Assembly: GCA_965263045.1 (NCBI GenBank)
Contig: CBDHGK010000041.1
Location: forward strand, 1,302,001 to 1,366,000
Direction of reading: 5' to 3'
DNA: 64,000 nt
Origin: G963664115 sp965263045
Lineage (GTDB): Bacteria > Acidobacteriota > Terriglobia > 20CM-2-55-15
The translations under genes and the position numbers were made by a program. Below are positions 18,151 through 25,951 of the stretch, in pieces (within the stretch, counting starts at the first letter, position 1; each line of letters begins with the position of its first letter). The notes under the pieces are model-generated. The model saw nothing but the letters and a program-made list of their open reading frames with translations. It had not been told where the DNA came from and did no database searches.

Positions 18151-18730
18151 AGCAGACGGAGATCAATGTGGAGCCAGCGGCATCACATTGAGCATGGTGC
18201 AGGGTTGAGGATGGTGCAGGGTCGAGAATGGTTGCGATCGTGAACCTGGAATAGCCGCCGGCCCGCAGGTCGAACCCTTGGCTTGCGTACCAGGCGTGCC
18301 CCTGTTGAAGGTTTCGTGACAGAAGTGACGAAGCGGGCACGCCCGGTACGAAGGGAAGGATGCTGGCCCGATGTCGCTATGTCAATGAAATCCAGCATGC
18401 AGAAATAATAGAGACGGATCCGCCTCAACGCCCCCTCGCAGGAAGACGTACCCTGATCTGGACAGCGCTCTGACTCCATGTGGATGTTCGTCTGGAAAAA
18501 GTGCGGGCGCACTGAGCGCGCCCGCAGAGTGGGATGGTGGAGGAAGCCTCTCTTATGACGCTCGGAAGTTCGTTTGTTAAAAGAAATCTGTTCCTACGTC
18601 GTACGTTGCGAAAATGTGTGTGGAGGAGACCCGAGGCCTGGGATTCAACACCGCCCTGTGGAGGAGATCTGGGACGGACACCTAATTCGGTCCGTCAACA
18701 CACTGTGATTTGTACTCAGCTCGAGAATTA
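18151..18730. other. Intergenic region with a long hairpin, before IS630
   Basis: About 580 bases without a supported gene. It includes the hairpin at 18286-18350 and the sequence agatctgggacggacaccta near 18664, which is repeated in inverted orientation just past the IS630 element. Two copies of atggtgcagggt lie near 18194-18225. Confidence 0.5.
18286..18350. repeat. Long inverted repeat (16-bp arms, one mismatch)
   Basis: cgtaccaggcgtgccc at 18286-18301 pairs with gggcacgcccggtacg at 18335-18350, leaving a 33-base loop that can itself pair through ttcgt and acgaa. It is downstream of the ankyrin gene and could act as a terminator or a structured element. Confidence 0.7.
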
Positions 18731-19819
18731 TTGAGAATCGCATAATATAGTGACACTAGAAGAGGCTGGCCTGCTTCCAGAATGCCGTGACAAGTCGCGG
18801 CCGGCGCCGCATCCGGCACAGTGCCCGACGTGCATGGTCGCTGAGCTGGCCGAAGTCTTTGGGACAGAAGTTCGGCAGTTCATGATGCTTCCAGTAGCCC
18901 CACAGATATTCGACTGGATTCAGCTCCGGTGCATACGCCGGCAGACGTTCCAGAACGAGTCGGCCCTGAGTTTCGGCGACAAAGTCTCGGACCATGCGGC
19001 TCCGATGACTCGGCAGCCCGTCCCAGATCACCAACAGAGGGTCGGGAATGTGACGCATCAGATGCTTCAGGAATTCGACAACCTGCGGACTGCGGATGGC
19101 TCCCGGATACATCCTGAAGTAGAAGTTCCACCAGGTCACTCCGGCGATTGCCGACAGACTCTTCCAGTTGAAGTGGTACTGCAGGACCGGAGTCTGCCCG
19201 CGCGGCGACCAGGTGCGGTACCGATGCGGTCGTTCCGTCAGCCCGCTTTCGTCGACGAATACGATCGTCCGGCCCTCTTTCCGGGCTTTTTTTTAATCCC
19301 GGGCCAGCTTGTCTTCTTCCACCGAAGGATCGCGTCTTCATCGCGCTCCAGCGCCCGACCCGTTGGCCGCTGGCAACTCCAGCCCATCTGCTGCAGAATC
19401 CGCCAGACGTGTCCGGGGTGATATCTAACACCGCACTCCTCTTCGATCAGATGGGCGACACGCCACCCGGTCCACAGACTCGTGTCGTACCCCAACGCTT
19501 CGGGTCCGCGTTTCAGTCCCCGCTCGATCTTCTTCAGATCCGCCGGGCTCAGCCCTGGCTTGCGGCCCGCCCGCCCAGCCTGCTTCAGTCCCTGCTTTCC
19601 TGATTCAGCGAGTTGTTGAGACCAGCGGTTCACCGACTGCCGGTGGGCACCGACTCGGCGGGCCACCTCCGCTTCCGACAGGCCCTGCTTTAACAGTCTC
19701 GCGGCTTCCATACGTCGCCGCTCTAATGCATCAAAGTCGCGTCGAACTCCTGCTGGATTTCCCATGCAGGAAGTATAGGACACTCATGACAGAATGTCAC
19801 TATATTATGCGATACTCAA
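18731..19819 (-). mobile_element. IS630-family insertion sequence, complete
   Basis: A 1089-bp element with imperfect terminal inverted repeats: TTGAGAATCGCATAATATAG at the left and TTGAGTATCGCATAATATAG read inward from the right, both continuing TGACA. It is flanked by TA at 18729-18730 and 19820-19821, the expected target duplication. One transposase gene is read on the minus strand in two frames. A 20-bp outer inverted repeat (agatctgggacggacaccta) flanks the element outside the TA. Confidence 0.9.
18756..19783 (-). CDS. IS630-family transposase, two frames joined by a -1 frameshift
   Basis: Frame 1 starts near 19783 and gives a helix-turn-helix N-terminus (LLKQGLSEAEVARRVGAHRQSVNRW) and a winged-helix-like part up to WPGIK. 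Frame 2 lies one base back and carries the DDE catalytic domain: FVDESG (first Asp), VIWDGLPSH (second Asp) and PELNPVEYLWGYWK (Glu). The frames meet at an A8 tract (minus strand, near 19287-19294) of the A-AAA-AAG type, a classical -1 slippery site, as is known for several IS630 elements. Fused length is about 342 residues. All catalytic residues are present, so it may be active if frameshifting occurs. Confidence 0.85.
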
Positions 19820-19946
19820 TAGGTGTCCGTCCCAGATCTCCGAGATCTCGAGCTCCAATCAACGTTGCCTCTCAACGGGTGAGAAACCCAGGATAGCCCT
19901 CCGGCAATGGCAGGGAAGAAGAAGAGAGCGCCCACGGCCGTGAGCG

Positions 19947-20912
19947 TTACTCGGCAAGCTGGCTATCGCGTCCCGGAGCGATGATCAGGCGGTTTACGAG
20001 AAAGCGCTCGCCATCGGTGGGATGGTAAGCGCGGTAGGACAGCCGCGGAGGGCGGATCTCAAACAGGGCCCGCGGCGAACGCACCTGGAGATCGGAATCC
20101 TGACTCCGGAAGTCCACGGCCATCAACGTTTGATCCGGAGCCATGTAGAAGAGTTCCCTCCCGTCGCCGCGCCACCGCGATTGCATTCCGCCACCCTCCG
20201 AAATCCGCCACTGGCGGTCCGAAAGTGGAAACGGCGTCACGTAGACTTCGGGGCGGCCGGACGCATTCGAACTGAAATCGATCCAACGTCCATCGGGAGA
20301 AAACGAAGCCCAGTTTTCCGCAAAGCGCGTTTGCAATATCGGAAACGGCCTGCGATCGCCCGACATGGGCAAGGCCCACAGATCGTTGCCCGTGCCCCGG
20401 CTGTTGGTGACGTACAGGATGAATTCGCCGTCGGGAGACCAACTGACGGGCCACTTGCCGTCGGTGTCGCTGATGAGCAGTTCTTCGGGTCCCGTTCCGT
20501 CGGCAACCGTCTGGTAAAGGCTCAGTGCGTTTTCTTCGAACCGGTTGAAAACCACGCGGCTTCCGTCGGGCGACCAGATCATCCAGTTCTCATCCGCCGG
20601 GCTCGAAGTGAAACGCCTGCGACCCCCGTCGACCACGTCGTACAGCCAGATATCCCGTGTCCCCACTGCGGGGTCCGTCAACGCGACGGCCACCTGGTCT
20701 CCGAGAGGAGACAGTTCGATGTTCCCATAGTCCTCCAGGCCTCCCAGGGTGGCGAGTTGCTGCCCATCCCGGTCCAGCCAGAGGAGTTGAGAACGCACCG
20801 CCTCAGGTCCCGGTTCCTGCCCCATGACGGGAGTACCGGAAAGCTGAGCCATGCCCCCGACGGTTGCCACTCCGATCAGGCTGATGACTCCTATGGTTCC
20901 TGACATTTGCAT
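19947..20912 (-). CDS. TolB/WD40-like beta-propeller protein
   Basis: A 321-residue protein with an N-terminal hydrophobic segment (residues 1-30, possible signal peptide). It has six propeller-blade motifs such as WMIWSPDGSRVVFNRF, WPVSWSPDGEFILYVT and WASFSPDGRWIDFSS. In related bacteria this propeller is often the C-terminal half of a serine/threonine kinase; here it stands alone and no kinase domain lies upstream. It probably binds a ligand or protein in the periplasm. ATG codons at 20910-20912 and 20904-20906 are both possible starts, with no clear ribosome-binding site. Confidence 0.75.
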   Translation of the reverse strand: MQMSGTIGVISLIGVATVGGMAQLSGTPVMGQEPGPEAVRSQLLWLDRDGQQLATLGGLEDYGNIELSPLGDQVAVALTDPAVGTRDIWLYDVVDGGRRRFTSSPADENWMIWSPDGSRVVFNRFEENALSLYQTVADGTGPEELLISDTDGKWPVSWSPDGEFILYVTNSRGTGNDLWALPMSGDRRPFPILQTRFAENWASFSPDGRWIDFSSNASGRPEVYVTPFPLSDRQWRISEGGGMQSRWRGDGRELFYMAPDQTLMAVDFRSQDSDLQVRSPRALFEIRPPRLSYRAYHPTDGERFLVNRLIIAPGRDSQLAE

Positions 20913-21010
20913 ATGTGTGAGGCAATTATATTCGGACCCGTGACATTCGACGACTACTTCGTCGAAGCCGAAGGACTCGTGTGGATCGATGGGTCAGCCA
21001 CCCACGGTGT

Positions 21011-22339
21011 TTATTGCGGATTGGCGAGCCACCGCGCCCTCAGTCCGGCGCGATCCACTTCGCTTCCCCTCAGATAGACTGCGTAGATGCGCCGGGTGTT
21101 GGTGATGTCGTCGAGCGGGTTGCCCTCCAGCACGATGAAGTCCGCGCTCTTGCCGGTCTCGATCGTCCCGACGTCGTCGAATTGCAGGAGTTCGGCGGAA
21201 TTGCCGGTTGCCGCCACAATGACGGCGGCCGGCGTCAGGCCTGCAGCCACCATCGCGGCCATCTCGAAGTGGGGCGCCCAGGGTTCGCCGCTGTCGGTGC
21301 CGAATGCGATCCGAACACCGGCCGTGTGAAGTCGGGACAGATTGTCGGCCCAGATTTCGAAGTCCTGACGGGGATGGCCGCCGGGGCGATCGTCGGCTCC
21401 GGGGACGCTCGCTGCCTGAAGCTGCTGTAACTGATCGGCGGGCACGCTTTCATTCAGCCAGCCGAGGTCCCCCGCTACGGCTCCGCCAAATTGCACCGGC
21501 ACCACGATCACGTCCGGTCGTTCTCTGAAAAGGTCGATCAGTTCATCGTCAACGGCGCCGTCCCAGCCCTGATGCGCGAATGCATCCACGCCCGCCCGAA
21601 GGAGTCCCTTCACGTCTTCGAGCGCAAACACATGCGCCGTGACGCGGAGACCCTGTGCATGCGCTTCATCGATGACGGCGCCATACAGAGCCGGGCTCAA
21701 CTTCGTCACCAGGCCTTCCCGGTCGTCCACCCAGATTTTGACGAGGTCGACATTCCGCCGGGCCAGCTCTTGAACGGCCGCTCGGCCTTCGTCTTCACTC
21801 GTGATCCAGTAGGGAATGTCATTGCGTCCGGGCTCCGGCGCGGAGATGCCGCGGCCCGCGGTGCGCAGTCGGGCGGCGTTGGGAATACTTTCGTCCCGAA
21901 CCTCGTATGCCAGATCGCCCGCGTCCCGGCCCATGCTCACGGCCACACCCACTCCGTAGTAGGCCAGACGCTCGAGCTCCTCGACCAGAGCCGCGCGCGA
22001 ATTCGCTCCCGGACCGTTTGTCAGGTGCTTGTGGGCGTCGATGATCGCCGGCATAACGGCCTTCCCGGTCAGATCGACACTCCGAGCGCCCGTGGGGATT
22101 TCCACTTGTCCGCTTGGCCCGACCGCAGTAAATCGATTATTTTCGACAACGAAGACGGAGTCCTCGATGGCCTCGCCCCCGTCGCCGACAATGAGCGTGG
22201 CTCCCTCGTACACGACCGCTGTCGCGGCTGTTGTCTCGACTGTGGGTGCGGTCGAACATGCGACGGTCAGCAACAGAGCCATCAAAGACAGACCTGAAAT
22301 ACGGACCGCGCTGCGCGATATCCAGGCTGCTCTGGGCAT
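21011..22339 (-). CDS. Amidohydrolase family lipoprotein (imidazolonepropionase-like)
   Basis: A 442-residue metal-dependent hydrolase. The ATG at 22339 is preceded by AAGGAGG and opens a lipoprotein signal (LSLMALLLTVACS). Family motifs are the N-terminal beta-sandwich (VVYEGATLIVGDGGEAIED), metal ligands in PAIIDAHKHL, the VKIWVDD lysine region, HVFALEDVKGLL, FAHQGW and GTDSGEPWAPH, and the C-terminal TGKSADFIVLEGNPLDDITNT. The Asp-Ala-His-Lys-His motif has the expected HxH pair. Such extracellular members cleave cyclic amides or peptides, but specificity is open. It lies downstream of an intergenic region that also serves the divergent NHL gene. Confidence 0.87.
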   Translation of the reverse strand: MPRAAWISRSAVRISGLSLMALLLTVACSTAPTVETTAATAVVYEGATLIVGDGGEAIEDSVFVVENNRFTAVGPSGQVEIPTGARSVDLTGKAVMPAIIDAHKHLTNGPGANSRAALVEELERLAYYGVGVAVSMGRDAGDLAYEVRDESIPNAARLRTAGRGISAPEPGRNDIPYWITSEDEGRAAVQELARRNVDLVKIWVDDREGLVTKLSPALYGAVIDEAHAQGLRVTAHVFALEDVKGLLRAGVDAFAHQGWDGAVDDELIDLFRERPDVIVVPVQFGGAVAGDLGWLNESVPADQLQQLQAASVPGADDRPGGHPRQDFEIWADNLSRLHTAGVRIAFGTDSGEPWAPHFEMAAMVAAGLTPAAVIVAATGNSAELLQFDDVGTIETGKSADFIVLEGNPLDDITNTRRIYAVYLRGSEVDRAGLRARWLANPQ

Positions 22340-22815
22340 GAAAACCTCCTTAAGATTGGGTGTGGAAACCGGCCGGGCCAATGTGCCCTCGCCTGTCGGT
22401 CAAACCGTTTCCGCTATTGCAACGTCCGATGCACCCACGCGACCTTGCTCGAAGCGACAGCTTAAACCATAGCCCCTCATTGGAAGGGGGCCGTGAGCCG
22501 TAGGCGAAGGAGAGTTCATTTGACGGTCGGCCCTGAATTTAAGTCACTTCAGGGCTTATCTTCGCATAACCATGGATGTGGCCAAGGGTACAACCCTGAT
22601 TGTGCGATTGACCTTTGACGGCGAGAATAGTTTCGCACGTATTGTGTCGTGGTCACATCTCGGTCAATCGGGTCGTGGAGAATTGGTGGCAATGATTGCA
22701 ATTGGTGCCGTTACACGAGACTCTTGACTACCGCCAATGGCGTCCGGTAGAAATCGAACATGCAATGGATCGCGCCAGACGGCTTTGTAGTCGCAGCGCG
22801 TCAAAGGGGGTCGGC
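22340..22815. other. Intergenic region between divergent genes
   Basis: This 476-base region separates the amidohydrolase from the divergent NHL lipoprotein gene and must hold both promoters. I see no confident promoter pair, repeat or gene. An in-frame upstream extension of the NHL gene is open from 22696 but has no signal peptide or ribosome-binding site. Confidence 0.45.
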
Positions 22816-23958
22816 ATGAACCGCAGGATACCAATCGATAGACTTCTGATTATTCTCGCCACGTTGGCCACGCTGACCTCGGTTGCCTGCCAGCCGTCCG
22901 AGAATCCGGGAGTAACGCTAGTCGACTCCGCATCGGCGACCCGTGAAATCCCAACGTTCCGCGTCGACCCAGACTGGCCTCAGGTTCCGGAACAATGGAA
23001 GCTCGGTGATGTCTCCAGCATCGCGATCGATGCCGACGACAACGCATGGATCCTCCACCGTCCCCGGGTGCTTTCTGGAGATGACGCCGCCATGGCCGCG
23101 CCCGCGGTGCTGGGCTTCGATCCCGACGGTGTATTCCTCAGGGCCTGGGGTGGAGCGGGGGCCGGCTATGACTGGCCGCAGAGAGAGCACGGACTCCACA
23201 TCGACTATCAGGGCTATGCCTGGCTGGGCGGCAACAACTGTGCGGCCCGAAACCTGCCCGGACTCGAACCGGTCGACGACGATCAACTCTTGAAATTTAC
23301 CCTCGACGGCGAGTTCGTCATGCAATTGGGCCAGAGCGATGCGAGCGGCGGGAATGCGGACACGGAGAATCTGCATGAACCCGCGGATGCGGCGGTTCAT
23401 CCACCGACGAACGAGTTGTTCGTCGCCGATGGCTACGGCAACCACCGCGTCGCCGTCTTCGATGCCGACACCGGTTCTTTCAGGCGAATGTGGGGCGCCT
23501 TTGGCAACATACCCGAAGACGAAGACAACTGTCCGAACATCACGCTCAATTCCGTGCCCGACGGACCCGGCCCCGATCAGTTCAGCATCGTCCATGCGCT
23601 TCGTGTGTCGCGGGACGGTCTCGTGTATGTGGCGGACCGCGAAAACAGACGCGTGCAGGTGTTTACGATTGACGGGGAATACCTCGACCAGATCGTCTGG
23701 GGAGAGGCGCCGTTTGCACGTAACGTCGCCCTTTCGCCGGACCCGGAGCAACAGTTCCTCTACGTCGGAGGCGGTGCCGGGATCATGGTGTTCGCACGGC
23801 AGACCCTCGAGTTGCTGACGACGATCGAAGGTGAAGGCGTCATCGGTGCGGGCCATCAGATCCAGACGGACTCCGAGGGCAACCTCTATATCGCCGCAAC
23901 GGGAGACGGCTTTCAGCGGTTGATCTTTGCGGGCATGTCGGCCGCCCCAACCCTGTAG
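22816..23958 (+). CDS. NHL-repeat lipoprotein
   Basis: A 380-residue protein. The ATG at 22816, after AAAGGGGG, opens a lipoprotein signal (ATLATLTSVACQ). Six-bladed NHL propeller motifs follow, including EPADAAVHPPTNELFVADGYGNHRVAVFDADTGSF-type blades and ALRVSRDGLVYVADRENRRVQVFTIDGEYL. Conserved NHL turns (ADGYGNHRV, ADRENRRV) are intact. It should be anchored on the periplasmic face of a membrane. The catalytic His/Tyr set of peptidyl-alpha-hydroxyglycine lyase relatives cannot be confirmed by eye. It faces the M48 protease gene convergently with a 13-base gap. Confidence 0.83.
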   Translation: MNRRIPIDRLLIILATLATLTSVACQPSENPGVTLVDSASATREIPTFRVDPDWPQVPEQWKLGDVSSIAIDADDNAWILHRPRVLSGDDAAMAAPAVLGFDPDGVFLRAWGGAGAGYDWPQREHGLHIDYQGYAWLGGNNCAARNLPGLEPVDDDQLLKFTLDGEFVMQLGQSDASGGNADTENLHEPADAAVHPPTNELFVADGYGNHRVAVFDADTGSFRRMWGAFGNIPEDEDNCPNITLNSVPDGPGPDQFSIVHALRVSRDGLVYVADRENRRVQVFTIDGEYLDQIVWGEAPFARNVALSPDPEQQFLYVGGGAGIMVFARQTLELLTTIEGEGVIGAGHQIQTDSEGNLYIAATGDGFQRLIFAGMSAAPTL

Positions 23959-23971
23959 TCTCGGACCCAGG

Positions 23972-24886
23972 TTATTCGGGGCGGGGATGGCTCGCCGCGT
24001 AGTCCATCAACAGCGTTTTGATCTTTTGAAGCTCGGTGGTCGTGTCGGCCCTCGCACTCCCGGTCGTTGGGCTCGCGGCGATTTGCTCCCGGGCCAGGCG
24101 AATCCGCTCGGCTGTCGCCGGGTAGGTTTGAAACATGCGCAGTACGTTTCGCTGCTCGGCCTCTTCCTTTGTGTGCAGCTTTTCTAGAAACCCCACAAGG
24201 GCGTTGGGATCGTAGCCCGCTTTCTGCATGTACTGGATCCCCTGGGAGTCTGCGTCGATTTCAAGCTGCGATCCAAGAAATAACAGAGGCGGGAGATAGT
24301 TTTCGAATTCGTTGGTTCCCTCAGTGCTGTCGGAGAACTGTATGACTCTGGAATCGGATCCGGATCCGCCGGCCGTTCCCAGGTATCGGTTGTTCTTCAT
24401 ACCGTCGCGCGCCACCACGTGGGCAATTTCGTGGGCCACGACGCTTGCAACCCCTGCTTCGTCGTCCATCGCGAGGATCAGTGCATTGCTGACATACAAG
24501 AAGCCGCCCGGGAACGAGACGGCGTTCAATTCGTCCGCATCGACCACCTTGATGGTGATCGGGACACTGGCACCGGAGTGCGGGGCGAGATTCTGCGCGA
24601 TTCGGTCTACGAATTCCTGAACAGCGACATTTTCGACCAGCCTCACCCGCCGCTCGAACCGGCGTGTCGCCTGACGCCCGAGTCTCATCTCCCCAGTATT
24701 CGTACGGGTTTGAACCCGCATATCGTCCAGATCGACTTCGGGGACAGGAAGCCGGCCGGATTCGGGCGTCTGCGCGTGGGCCGATATCGGTGCGCTTAGA
24801 ACAAGGAGTGTCGGGAGGGCGAGACAGCTTCTAACCATCCGGCCCACAAGGCGTCGTCTCATGGATGTGATAGGTGTGATCGGCAT
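23972..24886 (-). CDS. M48-family zinc metalloprotease, exported
   Basis: A 304-residue protein. The ATG at 24886 is preceded by GAGGAG at 7 bases. A signal peptide or anchor covers about residues 9-39 (cleavage near AHAQT). The zinc site is HEIAH (152-156) with the third ligand Glu209 in EIDAD, the full M48 arrangement. SFPGGFLYVSNALI before the active site is typical of BepA/LoiP-like periplasmic proteases. It lacks the C-terminal TPR repeats of BepA, so it is nearer the short LoiP-like type involved in outer-membrane quality control. It ends 13 bases from the convergent NHL gene. Confidence 0.9.
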   Translation of the reverse strand: MPITPITSMRRRLVGRMVRSCLALPTLLVLSAPISAHAQTPESGRLPVPEVDLDDMRVQTRTNTGEMRLGRQATRRFERRVRLVENVAVQEFVDRIAQNLAPHSGASVPITIKVVDADELNAVSFPGGFLYVSNALILAMDDEAGVASVVAHEIAHVVARDGMKNNRYLGTAGGSGSDSRVIQFSDSTEGTNEFENYLPPLLFLGSQLEIDADSQGIQYMQKAGYDPNALVGFLEKLHTKEEAEQRNVLRMFQTYPATAERIRLAREQIAASPTTGSARADTTTELQKIKTLLMDYAASHPRPE

Positions 24887-25075
24887 CCGCACACTCCTCG
24901 CGAACAACTTGGAACCTGGAACTCACCCACAGCGCGATCGGGATCGGGTTGGTTTTCCGGCGACTTCCAGAAAATATTCTGCACCATGACCCGCTGTCAG
25001 TCAAAAAGCAAAAAATTGGAGGCCGGCAGTCTTGAGAACACCCCTTCCAACCCTCGGGAGAACCACTGGTATTAA

Positions 25076-25519
25076 TTGATTTCGATTTTTCGAAGTCTTT
25101 GCCTTTCCAACGGCATCCAGTTGAGTCCGGACGAGAACACGCTGTACGTCAGTGATTCAAATAGCGTCCACATCATCGCGTGGGATATCGGGCCGGATGG
25201 TCGGGTGGGTAACCGGCGCGACTTCGGCACGCTCGAAGGCCGGAGCAGCCGGGACAACGGCCTGAGTGGGATTGAGACCTACGCGGACGGGATGACGATT
25301 GACGCCGTCGGTCGACTCTACGTTGCGACCGGTGCCGGAATCGAGATCTTGAGCCCACAGGGCGAGCACGTGGGTACGATCCCAGTCCGGTGTCCACCCA
25401 GGGACTGTCAGAACGTCGCCTTCGGCGGCTCCGAGAAGAAAACGCTCTACATCGCAGGCGCGGGTTCGCTCTATCAGGTCGACATGGTCGCCCACGGATT
25501 CAGAGGGCGTGCGAAGTAG
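25076..25519 (+). pseudogene. SMP-30/gluconolactonase family fragment (C-terminal half)
   Basis: The reading frame has clear SMP-30 features: NGIQLSPDENTLYVSDS, then DGMTIDAVGRLYVATGAGIEILSPQGE and QNVAFGGSEKKTLYIAG. It corresponds only to the second half of a normal 300-residue lactonase. The first half, including the metal-binding Glu, is missing; homology begins abruptly near 25103, and the sequence upstream (from about 25020) has no matching frame. The TTG at 25076 is a poor start. It is read as the remnant of a deleted gene. Confidence 0.75.
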
Positions 25520-25951
25520 CCGGAAGCGAGTGCCAAGCTGTTGCAGCGCTGGAAATAAGAGGACATTGGTCGATGATGCGGGTGTGTTTGCGAGGCAATT
25601 CCGGCGCTTGAGCACGGGGAATTGGGTTGGTGGCGTGCGGACGCGGGTGGCAAAACAGCGACTTGCTTTGATGCCACCGGCGACGCACAGAGACGCGGGC
25701 GATGTGACTCTCCGTAATTTTTCATCGTTCTTCGTTAAGGACGGGTATACTGGCGCATGAGACGGGTATACTGGCCCAAGATAATGAGACTTCACAACTG
25801 AACGTCAAGTTGTGAGTCATTTCTCAAGCAGGGAGGCCTGCCCCGTTTGCGTATAGGGCACACAAGTGTCGCGCCTGGACAATAGGTTGGAACCGGGGTA
25901 TACCTGGACAACATTTGATCCATCGATCGCATGCAAAACTGAGGAGGAAAT
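25520..25951 (+). other. Intergenic region upstream of the TonB receptor
   Basis: A 432-base non-coding stretch containing the direct repeat at 25740-25775 and the likely promoter of the receptor gene. A third related sequence, GGGGTATACCTGG, lies near 25893. No gene is supported. Confidence 0.5.
25740..25775. promoter_or_regulatory. Direct repeat GACGGGTATACTGGC x2, possible operator
   Basis: Two perfect 15-base copies at 25740-25754 and 25761-25775 have a 21-base period, two helical turns, and each contains the palindrome GTATAC. They lie about 180-210 bases upstream of the TonB receptor start. Helical phasing suits binding of a dimeric or tandem regulator on one DNA face. Confidence 0.45.

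Noticed and set aside
18286..18350. Integron attC site
   Set aside because: No inverse-core/core GTTRRRY motifs at the ends and no integrase nearby.
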